Positions 11,266-22,546 of a DNA stretch of 64,000 nt are shown here, one piece after another. Origin of the DNA: Asterias rubens (lineage: Eukaryota > Echinodermata > Asteroidea > Forcipulatida > Asteriidae); NCBI RefSeq assembly GCF_902459465.1, contig NC_047069.1:4435171-4499170 (forward strand), given 5' to 3'. Numbering within the stretch: position 1 is the stretch's first letter; each line of letters begins with the position of its first letter. The translations under genes and the position numbers were made by a program. Under the pieces are notes generated by a model. That model was not told the origin of the DNA, did not search any database, and was given only the letters and a program-made list of their open reading frames with translations.

Positions 11266-12144
11266 GCAACTTGCTTAATGAAAAAGATTCAGTGCTCTGC
11301 AGAAGCATTGAATTCTGCGCTTACGTCAAGCGAAATAGACTGCTTATAGCAGTGATTTCTTTTGTTTGTGTGCTTCCAAGTTCGCACATTATTTTCCAAG
11401 CTTGCACATCACAGTAAAGCGGAAAATGGTGATCGTAAGCGCAGACTTTGGTGGTCATGAGAACCATGTAATTTTGCCCTGTAAGTAGGTTTGGTAAGGC
11501 CTACACTTCAAACATGTAAAGTCAAAAAAGATTGTTAGTACATGAGGGGAAATCTTGTGAAACTGGTCCAATTTGACTCTGCTTCACTGCGTAAGCAAAG
11601 AATTGACACATCAGAAGCGCGGATATTATCGCTTACTTTAAGCATATTTCACAGCTTAGCAGGGATATTTTTGCTTGTGCGCGGGGAAACTTATCATATG
11701 TAATCTTTGCTTTGAACTAATTGTACAGATATTTCAGCGCCTGCACAGTAAGCGGAGAATGGTGGTTGTATAATAAATGGGCAGAGTTTGGTTGAAGCAG
11801 ACAGAGCCATAAAACTTGGCCGTGTTCTATAGGGGAAATTATAGCTTGACATTTTATGACAGTTTTGGTCTCTGCGACGTACACATACAAATACAGTCAG
11901 ATACAGACATTACGGTGCAGAAATCGTGCAATTGAAATGTCTCATAAGAGCGCCCCCTATCGGCAGGAGTAGGAAAATAAAGGAGTATCCTACAAATTAA
12001 TTATGTGTTTTTAAACACGTAAAATAATATCAAATGGAAGCTTTAGGATGTTTAGCTTAATTCCTATCATAAAACATATTAAAATTCTTTATTAATTAAC
12101 CACCAGTGACCCTCATATGCATATTAATTAGGAAATCTTTGCAG
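11266..12144. other. Intergenic, nothing recognised
   Basis: Short diverged repeat pieces (for example GAGCGCCCCCTATCGGCAGG at 11948). No coding signal. Confidence 0.5.
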
Positions 12145-12800
12145 CATCATATCTCAAGAACTTCACGGCCGACTTTTCAACTGTTTGTTTTTAAAGACTC
12201 CTTGGGGGTTGGAGATTAATTTGAAAAAACTGTGACCTCAAGTTGACCTCTACTTCCGCGTCAACCGGAAGTGTCACCATATCTCAAGAACTATACAGCA
12301 GATTTTAAAAATATTTTCAGTTATAAACTCCTACGGCATAAAATATTAACTTTAAAAAACCGTGACCTCAAGTTGACCCCTACTTCCTGGTCAACCGGAA
12401 GTGGGACCATATCTCAAGAACTATACAACAGATTATCAATTTTGGTTCAGTTATAGACTCCTTGGGCATTCAAGATTAGTTTGAAACAACTTTGACCCCA
12501 TGTTGACCTTTACTTCCGGGTCAACCGGAAGTGAACCCATATCTAAAAAAGTACAAAGCTAATGTTCAAACTTCAGTTGTAGACTCTTAGGCAATAAAAA
12601 TTAGCTTTGGAAAACTGTGACCCCAAGTTGTCCTCTACTTCTGGGTCAACCGGAAGTGGGACTATATATCAAGATCTACACAACCGATTTTATAGACTCC
12701 TTGGCATTGCAGATTAATCTTTGGTAGCTGTGGGCCCATGTTGACCTTTACTTACGGGTCAACCGGGAAGTAAAACCTTATAACAAGAGCTACACAACTT
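12145..12800. repeat. About 128-bp degenerate tandem repeat
   Basis: Five to six units, each with CATATCTCAAGAAC, TAGACTCCTTGGGCAT, GTGACCTCAAGTTGACC and GGGTCAACCGGAAGTG. Identity falls toward the right end. No coding signal. Confidence 0.85.
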
Positions 12801-13423
12801 GTTATATATTCCTTGGGCAATTCCTTTGCCTCGTTTTATCTACTTTTTTCAAAAGCTTTGTGAAGAGTCTGATGAGCGTGGGTTGCGTGTACATGCGGGC
12901 GCTTGGAAATAGATTTTGCGCGTGCGCTTAAAAGTAGATTGTGCGCTGTTACTAAAAGCTATGAGTTGTGTTCCGCCTGATAATCTTGCACTCCTGTCAC
13001 GCGGAAGCCAGCCGGTTATAAACACTGGTCATTATCAACCGTTTAAACACCCCCACATGCGGTCACCAATAAGAGTAGAGAAACTGTCTGGGGTATTTAT
13101 GGATATCATTTTGTTTCAGAATTTTTTTAATCATGGGTGTGGGCCGTTGTTAACTGCATACACCAACTGAGAGCGTTTTGACAACTCGGTAAGTGGCAAG
13201 AACATTTGTGCTGCTTCAGCAATACCATAGAGACCACAGTGACTATGTACGTAAATCACTCTCGCTCCTGGTCCCAGGTCATGAGCTAAAGTGATTATGT
13301 TCTTTTTTAATCTGTCCACACACAGTCAACAGTCATCGTGGAGGACTTACACCGGATGTCATTCTGTCCACACGTCGTGTTAAAAGATAAACCGAACTGG
13401 TTTAGACTTAGACCGTCCCAGAG
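12801..13423. other. Intergenic, locally CpG-rich
   Basis: GCGTGGGTTGCGTGTACATG and neighbours at 12875-12950 are CpG-rich for this window. There is no recognised gene beside it. Confidence 0.4.
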
Positions 13424-13768
13424 ATGATTAGGCTGGGGCGACTAGTGAAATTTACTACTCGACCAGTTTACTGCTCAATAGTTGCGACTTCAACACTAGT
13501 CACAAGTAATTTTTAATTCCCAATCAAGATGCATGCAGTGCCCTAGGATTGGATTAAAAGGATTGAAGGATTTTGCCACTAATTGTTTTTCTTTTAAAAG
13601 TAAATTATGTTGTCGTGGATAGTAGTGAGTGACACAATTGGTTCACCTAACAGGAAGTCACAACTATTTTTGTAGTAGGCCTATAGTTGGGGGCGGCATG
13701 ATTAACCAACTATAAGCAATCAATAGTCGCGACTTCGATACCAGTCGCATTGGTCGACCAGGCTCTCA
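13424..13768. mobile_element. MITE of the GACTAGTG family
   Basis: Left end GGCTGGGGCGACTAGTGAAA and right end GTCGCATTGGTCGACCAGGC are imperfect inverted repeats. The interior shares AATTTTTAATTCCCAA, GTGAGTGACACAATTGG and AACAGGAAGTCACAACT with the copy at 25330. No coding content. Confidence 0.6.
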
Positions 13769-14464
13769 TGACGAACCTGTTGATAGTTGTACATCAGGAA
13801 TAAATGTTTATTGTTTAGCAATTTTGAGAACATGCAGTGGTGTCACACTGTCGTAGGCTGCTGTAAAAATCAGTTAGCAATGCACCAAACTTCTTATTCC
13901 TACGGTGAGTTGCTTCAATGTTATGTACTTGTACACCAGTGACGTTAAGTGTGAGGATGGGAAGGCCCTTGGTTTCTCTTTAAATAATACTTGATATAGC
14001 AATCTGAGTTGGGGATCCAACAAGGATGAGATCTAGTTTAAAATTTACATTCATAAATACCTCAGACGACAGTTTCGCTATTCTTATTGGCGGAGAGCGT
14101 GTCACGTGGTGGTGTTTAAATGGTTAATAGTGACCAGTTGGAGCTCTGTTTATAACCGTTAGTCTTGAGGCAAGACGTTTCTTGTTACGGGCGATGCGGG
14201 CGCTGTCGGTGAGTTGGCTGCGATGTGTGTGAAAGGAAAACGGGAACGTCTTGCACCAAGACTATAACCGCACGAACGAATACGGAAACTGTCGGAAATA
14301 GGCATCTCAGTCATAACAATGCAACACACGGACGTACAGAGCTCAAGCACGTCGGAAACAGATAAGTTTTACACAGTTTCTTACTTTATCACGCCTTTTA
14401 ACCAAAAAGGCATTTATGGGAATAAAAGAGTAGTGACTCGTTCTTTAACGGCCGTTTAAAACCT

Positions 14465-14518
14465 TGCAGGGTTGTTGCCGTGTGATAAAGGCCTTTATCA
14501 CACGGCAACGACCCTGCA
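14465..14518. repeat. Long near-perfect hairpin
   Basis: A 54-bp palindrome: a 27-base arm beginning TGCAGGGTTGTTGCCGTG meets its inverted copy at AAAGGCCTTT with one mismatch (GTT against GTC) and no loop. GGGAATAAAAG (14418-14428) and CTTTTTATTCCC (14521-14532) form an outer inverted pair, so this is probably the core of a foldback MITE. Confidence 0.85.
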
Positions 14519-14635
14519 TGCTTTTTATTCCCTTAGTAATCATCTATAATCATGTTATTCATAATGCCCAGTTGCGCATCCTTGCAACAACATGAGAAAA
14601 ATGTGGTTCTTAGGGAAAACCTGAGGGTATACCAC

Positions 14636-14712
14636 TGTGCCTCATAGCTCAGTTGGTAGAACATCTGCCCAGAGTGTCAGGGGGTCTTGGGTTCAAATCC
14701 AAATGAAGACCA
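14636..14712 (+). repeat. tRNA-like sequence
   Basis: TAGCTCAGTTGGTAGAAC (A box) and GGGTTCAAATCC (B box) are well spaced and the T stem pairs. The acceptor stem is imperfect and the anticodon arm is disturbed, so I read it as a tRNA-derived SINE head or pseudogene. Confidence 0.6.
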
Positions 14713-14886
14713 TCTGATTTTTCTCTCATCCCATGTTGGTAATCATGCACGTAATATTCAAATGATCATTAGAAAAGGTGGTCTAAATGCATTACAATGG
14801 AAATCTCTGGTCCCCTTCAGGTCTGTAAGTTTGGTAATTAAGATATTTACATGTATCCTAAATCACTTTATTATCCCTTCCATCGC

Positions 14887-15073
14887 CTTAAGCTTGGTTC
14901 ATACTTTCTGCGAATGCGAATCAAATTTTGAAGTCACATGGCTGTTTTTGCAGGGAATGTTGTCTAGAATATAAACAAATTTCAATACAAGTTGAACTTG
15001 CGAATTTTGCATTGCGAAATTGTGATGTCAAAATTTGTTTAGCATTCGCATGGAGTATGAACCGGGCTTTAAA
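14887..15073. repeat. Family C MITE (GGTTCATACTT family)
   Basis: AGCTTGGTTCATACTTTCTG at the left and GGAGTATGAACCGGGCTT at the right, with GCGAATGCGAAT and ATTCGCATGG just inside. Confidence 0.75.
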
Positions 15074-15394
15074 GTAACTAAAGCCTTTCTCTGAAATTGC
15101 CTTTACATATCTGTTGCCCATCAGGGACATCTCTGACACAATAAAACTCTTGTAGTGTGGGCGTGAACAAGTTCAAGAGATACATTTAACCCCTTAGCCT
15201 TAATGATGAAATATAACACCATTCTCTAAGGGGCTTCCTTTGCATACTAACCCATATGAATCACTAGATGGAAATTATGCTGAATAAATTTAGTTCCAGA
15301 CGGTTAATTTACCACATTTATTATCTTCTCAGATCAATTGATCATTTTAAAAACAATTAACCTTTCCTTGTAATGTACACTGTATACATGTGCA

Positions 15395-15670
15395 TACAAA
15401 AATGTGAAAATTTGGACTCAATTGGTCATTAAAGTTGCAAGAAAATGATGTCAGAAATATCACCCTTGTTGTACAAAATAGTGTGCTTTCCGATAGAAAT
15501 AAAAGGCGTCTGGCTAGAAGTCTTTTATTAATTTAGTGAGAAATTACCTCTTTCTCAAAAACTACATTACTTCATCAGAGGGAGTCGTTTCCCACAATGT
15601 TTTATACTATCAACAGCTTTCAATTGCTCATTACCAAGTATGGTTTTATACTAATATATATTTTGAGGTA
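15395..15670 (+). repeat. Family A MITE, middle part
   Basis: CTCAATTGGTCATTAAAGTT, GTGTGCTTTCCGATAG, GAGAAATTACCTCTTTCTC, CACAATGTTTTATACTATCA. It directly adjoins the 3' tail of the minus-strand LINE. Confidence 0.6.
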
Positions 15671-15679
15671 TTACCAAAC

Positions 15680-16164
15680 ATAATAATATTAATAATAATA
15701 ATGAAAATTTATAAGGCGCCGGTATCCGCCATGACTGACGATCATGGCGCACTAACAAAAAGAAAAGAAAGAAAAGAAAAGAACAGCAAATTAGTCACAA
15801 ATGGTGAGGAAAACGGGTGGGTTTTTAAGCAGGATTTAAATACAGTCAATGAAGAAGACTGACGAATTTCAAGGGGTAGATTGTTCCAGAGTTTGGGAGC
15901 AGCATGTGAAAAGGACCGATCTCCCCAAGAGTGACTGGTGCGGGGGACAGTCAGTTGCAGGGCGCTGCTTGAACGAAGGCTACGTGACGGTAGATGTCGA
16001 CTGATGATGTCTGTCATGTAGTCCGGTGAATTTCCTTGAAGTGACTGGAAAACGAGAATGAGGATCTTGAAGGCGATGCGATCGATGATAGGATGTACAG
16101 TGCCTTTAAGGCTTTTTAAACCTAGTGCCCGATTTTCTGTATTTTCTTGGTACTGAGTACACAT
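15680..16164 (-). mobile_element. LINE (CR1/L2-like) reverse-transcriptase C-terminus and 3' tail
   Basis: The minus-strand frame 16164-15742 (140 codons) contains IDRIAFKILILVFQSLQG, SPDYMTDIISRHLPSRSLRS, LTVPRTSHSWGDRSF, HAAPKLWNNLPLEIRQSSSL and FKSCLKTHPF. This is the usual end of CR1/L2-clade retrotransposon polyproteins (LRSS, VPR, GDR-F, APxLWN-LP, FK-LKTHLF). A GGCGCCTTATAAATTTTCAT tail and an ATT-rich run follow to about 15680, typical of such 3' ends. The 5' part is absent, a standard truncated insertion. Confidence 0.85.
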
Positions 16165-16549
16165 TTTACTTTTCTTTCAGGGCAATCCGACTTGACAATC
16201 AAGCTGAATGAAAAAGACTGCGGAGATTCATTCAAAAATAAAAAGTCACAAGGTAAGGATTTTAATGCTTTTGAATGTTTTGTTTCTTAGTACAAATACT
16301 TCATACAAATTCATCAAACTCATTTTGAGGAGAGGTAAGGGATCGCTCTTGGTTAACAACATTTTCATATACGAATTGTACACTTATTAAGAAAAGTGTA
16401 TGACAAAAATGTTTTCCCATCCCCCCTCTATTCTCCATACATGAAATGTTTATAACGAGTCACAGAAATGTACTGTATTTTAAGAATGTACACATTTTAA
16501 ACAGACAAACTGTAATTTCTTCTGAACCAATGATTGTTATCTTTGCTCT

Positions 16550-16690
16550 GGACCTCTATTACTGTCACTGAATGATTTGTTTCTTTGCTCTTTATCCATG
16601 TTACTATTAACGAGTGATTGGTCTCTTTGCTCTTGACCCCTTGTACTATCAACGAATGATGACTCCTTGTACTGTCGATGGTGTCTTTGC
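16550..16690. repeat. Short degenerate tandem repeat
   Basis: Three to four units of roughly 50 bp with TCTTTGCTCTGGACC and variants, TTACTATTAACGA and TGATTGG. Confidence 0.55.
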
Positions 16691-16839
16691 TCATAGCCCT
16701 TTACAAATAATTGGGTACAGGATGAAGGACTGTGGTTGAAGCATTAGGTCTGAATTGAAGCAAGTTGAAGCAATAGAATTATCGGCAGACCAGAGGTCTG
16801 GAAATCAAATTTGTGGAAAATCTGGAAAATTTGTGGACT

Positions 16840-16984
16840 TCTTTCTCGAAAACTACGTTACTTCAGAGGGAGCCGTTTTTCACAATTTTGTATACTATCA
16901 ACAGCTCTTCATTGCTTATTACCAAGTAAGTTTTTATGCTAATAATTATTTTGAGTAATTACCAATAGTGTCCAGTGCCTTTAA
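16840..16984 (+). repeat. Family A MITE, right part
   Basis: TTCTCGAAAACTACGTTACT, CAGAGGGAGCCGTTTTTCAC, then the terminus ACCAATAGTGTCCAGTGCCT. Confidence 0.7.
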
Positions 16985-16985
16985 A

Positions 16986-17047
16986 ACACAACACTTTTGT
17001 TTTACAGAAAAACACATCTTCAAGATGACATTACAATTACATCTCTG
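16986..17047 (+). repeat. Duplicated intron-end/exon-start block of the CYFIP-like locus
   Basis: This 62-bp stretch (CACAACACTTTTGTTTTACAG, then AAAAACACATCTTCAAG) recurs at about 19370-19433 with few changes. The two copies flank the 66-bp satellite array. Confidence 0.6.
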
Positions 17048-18595
17048 AAGGACACCTTTGACACACGAAGTCAACCACTAAGTCCAATGAGTGTCATTAT
17101 TGAGGTAGCGCCTAAATCATCAGTGTCTTGTCTTGACTAAGGCCGGAATAAATATACTAAAGCAGAGTCAACTATTAGTTGGATGGACGGCTGATTGTGA
17201 TCACTGGAAACAAGGTACACAAATTAAAGTTACATTTAGCACTTATTTAGGACCCAAAATGTAAAAAAAAATAAAAACAATTGAGACATCAGTTTCTAGT
17301 GTCAGACACTTGATTCGTGATAACTTGACGTTTCAATGCACTTTAAGCGATCGATTAGCATTTTTGCCCTTGCCTATTTACTGTAATGTTTGCATCTCTG
17401 TAATGGCAGGATAAAGTATGTGTGACAACACAAACTATTTTCATTGCTGAAAAGTTTGTGTCTCTGTAATGGCAGGAAATATTATGTGTGACGGCACAAA
17501 CTATATTCATTGATGTAAAGTTTGCATCTGTAATGGCAGGAAAAATTATGTGTGACGGCACAAACTATTATCATTGATGTAAAGTTTGCATCTCTATAAT
17601 GGCAGGAAAAATTATTTGTGATGGAATAAACTATTCTCATTGATGTAAAGTTTGCATCTCTGTAATGACAGGAAAAGTTATTATATATGTCTGATGGCAC
17701 AAACTGTTCTCATTGATGTAAAGTTTGTGTCTCTGTAATGGCAGGAAAAATTATATGTGATGGCACAAGCTATTCTCATTGCTGCAAAGTTTGCATCTCT
17801 GTAATGGCAGGAAAAGTTATGTGTGATGGCATAAACTATTCTCATTGATGTAAAGTTTGCATCTCTGTAATGGCAGGAAAATTTATGTGTGATGGCACAA
17901 ACTATTCTCATTGCTGTAAAGTTTGCATCTCTGTAATGGCAGGAAAAATTATGTGTGACGGCACAAACTATTCTCATTGATGTAAAGTTTGCATCTCTGT
18001 AATAACAGGAAAAATTATGTTTGACGGGACAAACTATTCTCATTGATGGAAAGTTTGCATCTCTGTAATGGCAGGATAAATTATGTGTGACGGCACAAAC
18101 TATTCTCATTGCTGTAAAGTTTGCATCTCTGTAATGGCAGGAAAATTATGTCTGATGGCACAAACTGTTTTCAATGATGTAAAGTTTGCATCTCTGTAAT
18201 GGCAGGAAAAATTATGTGTGACGGCACAAACTATTCTCATTGATGTTAAGTTTGCATCTCTGTAATGGCAGGAAAAATTATGTGTGACGGCACAAACTGT
18301 TCTCATTGATGTAAAGTTTGCACCTCTGTAATGACATGTGTGACATGTGTGACGGAACAAACTATTCTTATTGATGTAAAGTTTGCATCTCTGTAATGGC
18401 AGGAAAATTATGTCTGATGGCACAAACTGTTTTCAATGATGTAAAGTTTGCATCTCTGTAATGGCAGAAAAAATTATGTGTGACGGCACAAACTATTCTC
18501 ATTGATGCATAGTTTGCATCTCTGTAATAACAGGAAAAAGTATGTGTGACGGCACAAACTATTTTCATTGATGTAAAGTTTGCATCTCTGTAATG

Positions 18596-18650
18596 ACAGG
18601 ATAAGATAAGATAAGATAAGATAAGAACTTTATTATCCCACACTGGGGAA
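18596..18650. repeat. (GATAA)n with retroelement-like tail inside the satellite, copy 1
   Basis: Five GATAA units, then GAACTTTATTATCCCACACT and GGGG. It resembles the end of a retroelement insertion. An identical block lies 243 bp downstream. Confidence 0.7.
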
Positions 18651-18840
18651 ATTATGTGTGACGGCACAAACTTTTCTCATTGATGAAAAGTTTGCATCTC
18701 TGTAATAACAGGAAAAATTATGTGTGATGGCACAAACTTTTCTCATTGATGAAAAGTTTGCATCTCTGTAATGGCAGGAAAAATTATGTGTTACGGTACA
18801 AACTATTCTCACTGATGTAAAGTTTGCAACTCTGCAATGA

Positions 18841-18893
18841 CAGGATAAGATAAGATAAGATAAGATAAGAACTTTATTATCCCACACTGGGAA
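18841..18893. repeat. (GATAA)n with retroelement-like tail inside the satellite, copy 2
   Basis: Same block as at 18596 with one G fewer. The satellite sequence that follows is also the same in both places, so it spread by duplication within the array and not by a second insertion. Confidence 0.7.
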
Positions 18894-19394
18894 ATTATGT
18901 GTGACGGCACAAACTTTTCTCATTGATGAAAAGTTTGCATCTCTGTAATAACAGGAAAAATTATGTGTGACGGCACAAACTATTTTCATTGCTATAAAGT
19001 TTGCATCTCTGTAATGGCAGGAAAAATTATGTGTGATGGAACAAACTATTCTTATTTATGTAAATTTGCATCTCTGTAATGGCAGGAAAAATTATGTGTG
19101 ACGGCACAATTTATTCTCACTGATGTAAAGTTTGTATCTCTTTATAAACACAGGAGAAAGTCACTATGACAGCACAGGTTTATCTTATTGCTAAAAGCAT
19201 GAACATTGGTTTGTGGAGGCATAGTTTTTCCTTTTTGGTCACACCAAAGTCATGATGAAGTGTATAATGAGAGCACAAGTTTTTCTCATTGATGTAAAGT
19301 TTGTGTCTCTGTAAATACAGGAGAAAGCCTGTACGACAGCATCTCTGTGATAACAAATTATTGTAAATTAACACACAACACTATTGTTTTACAG

Positions 19395-19463
19395 AAAAAC
19401 ACATCTGTAAGATGACATTACAATTACATCCCTGAAGAACTCCTCAAAGTCATCAAAAGATCG
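19395..19463 (+). pseudogene. CYFIP-like exon remnant (EELLKV segment)
   Basis: After TTGTTTTACAG the frame gives HICKM (compare VICRL in CYFIP). A one-base shift then gives PEELLKVIKRS (compare MEELLKVVKS) up to donor GTAAGG. About five residues are missing between the parts. Its first 39 bases and the intron end before it are duplicated at 16986-17047. Confidence 0.5.
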
Positions 19464-19979
19464 GTAAGGGACTACAACAAATATTGGCAAGAGCTTGAGC
19501 GGTTTATATTACAGGGTAGACCTGGAATTACAAAAAGGACACGGAAGCCATCTGTTGCCCCTGGTCTTGGCCTTGGTGCCCCTGCAAAAGGTTCCCATTG
19601 ACATTAAGATTTTCCAATGGAAGTGCCCTTTACAAAATGAAATTGACCTTGCCCTCCCAAAGAAGAAATTCCAGGATTGAAGAGGTCTGTACGCATTTGG
19701 TTGTGACCGAAAATTAGTCGTAATAAAAACTTACGTGGTAAGAAGTACAGCAGCTTTGGGTAGTTTAATACCACTTTGGTAAAAGATATCGCTTTTATTC
19801 CCCAAAATTGGAATATAAGAAGATTATCGTGTGATAACACATTTCAGATTGTGTATTTCTGCAGGGATTTTTCTTCCTGCGTGGACATCAAAAAATGCGA
19901 AATTGGCTCAGGTTAATTTTACAACTACGTCTTAAAGGATTAAAACATGATTTTTTCTTTTCTTTTCACAGTCATATGA

Positions 19980-20095
19980 CTCGGGAGGGATTCGAACCCA
20001 CGACCCTTGCCATTCTAGAGCAGTGTCTTACCAACTAGACTACCGAGGTTGCCCGGTAGCCAGAGGCAGTTCAAATCCTATATTTGGCTGCGGGT
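19980..20095 (-). repeat. tRNA-derived SINE
   Basis: The minus strand reads GGTAGTCTAGTTGGTAAGAC (A box), GCTCTAGAATGGCAAGGGTC, then GTGGGTTCGAATCCC (B box), a tRNA cloverleaf shape closed by CTCGG and CCGAG. The same head occurs at 33957 and 63527. Confidence 0.75.
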
Positions 20096-20317
20096 AAAAA
20101 AAATCGAGCGGTTGGATGGTAGCAATTAAATTTGATGTCACATGTCATGTGTTTAATTTACATTATGTATTTTTTAAACCACTATTAGTAACCTAGAATT
20201 TGGAAAAGCACTAGAGTCGATCAGACCTTTGAAATTTGGCCTAGGTTTTAGTAATGACCTACTGAGCATGGAAATTAGCTCAATTGTTTGACTCATTTGT
20301 TTGTGTTTTTGTTTTAG

Positions 20318-20410
20318 ATGAACGACTACATCCTTCCATACATGTTAAGCTCCTGATGGAGGTCATGCCAAAATCATGTAAACTACCAAGATTTGAATAT
20401 GGGACCAAAG
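20318..20410 (+). pseudogene. CYFIP-like: CYFIP-like exon (LMEVMPK segment)
   Basis: Acceptor TTGTTTTAG and donor GTATGTG flank 93 bp. In the frame starting with two bases of a split codon it reads ERLHPSIHVKLLMEVMPKSC then KLPRFEYGTKG, the CYFIP segment LMEVMPKICRLPRHEYG. It needs one carried-over base, but the previous recognisable piece ends on a whole codon, so the two do not join in frame. Confidence 0.75.
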
Positions 20411-20912
20411 GTATGTGACTCTGAGAAATAAACAAATAATTATTTGTAAATACCTCAGACAGATTTAATTATATATCATCTTACTACTGTTGATAGTTGT
20501 TGACAAACACGAAAACACACACTGTTGTCGTCTTTTGTAAAGTTGTTTCTCTTTGTAGGCTATTCCTCAACAAGCCCCACTTTTTCAAACATGCCTCCAC
20601 GTTTTTGATAATGATATGTGCAAATAAACATTGCTTTGAAATTAAAATTACATTTGATTAACGAAGCAATGAATATAAAACACAAAAGACCTGTACCCTC
20701 GCCTCTCAAAAATAGCTGTTATGTTACAGTGTGAGGGGAAACTAAAACAACGGAAATACGTTCCAAACTGATGTTTAACGTGGATAGAATTCTTGTATGT
20801 TAACATCGAGTGTATAACATCTTAGAAAAATTTCTTCATTCTGTTGTATTGCAAAAGACACTTCTATTATGATATGCGACGGGTTACATTTTTTCTTTGT
20901 TTCCGTTTCTAG

Positions 20913-20977
20913 GCGTGTTCACTTACTACGCCCATCTCCAAGACATTGCTTCTGGCAACAGGTTCTTCATTCCCTAA
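20913..20977 (+). pseudogene. Duplicated CYFIP-like exon start
   Basis: Preceded by a good acceptor (TTTCCGTTTCTAG). It reads GVFTYYAHLQDIAS, the start of the exon at 21008, then departs and stops at 20975-20977. The intron end before it is also duplicated, so a block of about 92 bp spanning intron and exon was tandemly copied. The first copy kept the acceptor and the second kept the coding remainder. Confidence 0.65.
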
Positions 20978-21007
20978 ATACATTTTCTCTTTTTCCGTTT
21001 TCTATGT

Positions 21008-21207
21008 GTGGTTGCTTACTACTCCGCCCATCTTCAAGACACTGCTCAGTACCCCAACCTCAAGATGAACCTCTTCCACAACTTCCAGGAGATTGGTAAT
21101 GCCATCATCTTGATGAAGATGATGGAGCAGTGTATTGCCGTTGAGGGGGGCCTGTGATCTTCTCCACGCTTCACCGTTCCAGAACATCCCAAAGCCGCAT
21201 GTCAAAT
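21008..21207 (+). pseudogene. CYFIP-like: CYFIP-like exon with G-run frameshift and no acceptor
   Basis: Reads VVAYYSAHLQDTAQYPNLKM, then NLFHNFQEIGNAIILM and EQCIAVE. A six-G run at 21145-21150 then shifts the frame into a stop. With five G the frame continues ACDLLHASPFQNI and PKPHVK to donor GTAAGA, as in the family (DLLHAAPFQNILPR). Where the acceptor AG should lie the sequence is TTCTATGTG. The duplicated exon start 92 bp upstream still has TTTCTAGGCG. Confidence 0.75.
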
Positions 21208-21644
21208 GTAAGAACCTTTCTGTTCCGAGTTGATATTAGTGTGTTTTTTTCTCCAATTGGTGTTAAGAGAGCATCTCAGAGTGTAAAAGTACATTCCCGG
21301 TTCCCATGTATACACCTGGGTTAAGAGAAACATTCATCGTTCAGTGCCTTGCTCAAGAACACAGTTTCCAAATAACCATTGAAGTATCTTGCCTGACAGA
21401 AGAAAGGCCTTGGAATGTACAAGGTTACATAGTCTGTACTGAAACGTTGGGGGTGGGGGGGGGGGTTTATACAAGCTTATTTCTTACATCAGCCCTTGTC
21501 AGACAAAGAGGGTTGGCTAGTTGGGTGGAGTTTATTGGATAAATGCGGAGGGAGCCATTCTCTGTACACTAAAGAGTTTGGAGTGTTTATTACCAAATTT
21601 AAAGGAGAGTTGATCTCATCTAACTTTAAAGGGAAGTTACATGT

Positions 21645-21985
21645 TTGGTAATTGTCAAAGACCAGTCTTCTCACTTGGTGTATCCCATCATAACCATAAA
21701 ATAACAAGCCTGTGAAAATTTGGTCATCGAAGTTACAAGAAAATGATGAAAGTAAAAACACGCTTGTTGGACAAATTTTTGTGTGCTTTCAGATGAGAAT
21801 AAAAGACTTCTAGCTAGAAGTCTTTTATTATTTTAGTGAGAAATTACCTCTTTCTCAAAAACTACGTTACTTCAGAGGGAGTCGTTTCCGACAACGTTTT
21901 ATACTATCAACAGCTCTCCAATGCACGATACCAAGTAAGTTTTTAAGTTAATATTTGTTTGTTTTGAGTAATTACCAAACGTTTA
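21645..21985 (+). repeat. Family A MITE, near full length, in the CYFIP-like locus
   Basis: Left TTTGGTAATTGTCAAAGACC and right GAGTAATTACCAAACG are inverted. It occupies the interval where the missing CYFIP exon should be. Confidence 0.7.
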
Positions 21986-22079
21986 CCTTCCCTTTCAGAG
22001 TTTCAATTTTAAGCTTATTACAAATAAACTAGTAAGATCTATGACTGCTAAGAACAATAGAAAGAATAGTTCTGTCTAA

Positions 22080-22346
<267 letters not shown>

Positions 22347-22546
22347 TAAGTTAAGATCAAGTTTATATAGACCGATCGATATGCGCAACTGCTGCATCCT
22401 CATAGCTGGGATGTTGGCAGCACAAAGGCATGAAATTTCATGGAGGCCATAGCCTATATTATTGCCTGGTCTTGGCAATGGGGAACTGCCCTTTGTAAAA
22501 TGGAAATGGCCTTGCTCTCTCAAAGATGAAATTCCAGGCCTGACCT

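Larger units (their letters stand above)
17372..19160. repeat. 66-bp satellite, about 27 copies
   Basis: Unit: GTTTGCATCTCTGTAATGGC, AGGAAAAATTATGTGTGACG, GCACAAACTATTCTCATTGA, TGTAAA. The period is 66, divisible by three, so minus-strand frames stay open across many units and look like a 22-residue protein repeat; I reject them as genes. Two units are interrupted by the same (GATAA)n insert at 18596 and 18841. Confidence 0.93.

Noticed and set aside
12868-12912. Second hammerhead-like match (CTGATGAGCG ... CGCTTGGAAA)
   Set aside because: AGCG and CGCT can pair, but the core after stem II has extra bases and no flanking stems form.
14636-14712. Functional tRNA gene
   Set aside because: The boxes are present, but the acceptor stem and anticodon arm are poor. 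More likely a SINE head.
17355-18989. Series of minus-strand ORFs with a Cys/His 22-residue repeat
   Set aside because: They only reflect the 66-bp period. No start context, splice signals or codon-level constraint is visible.
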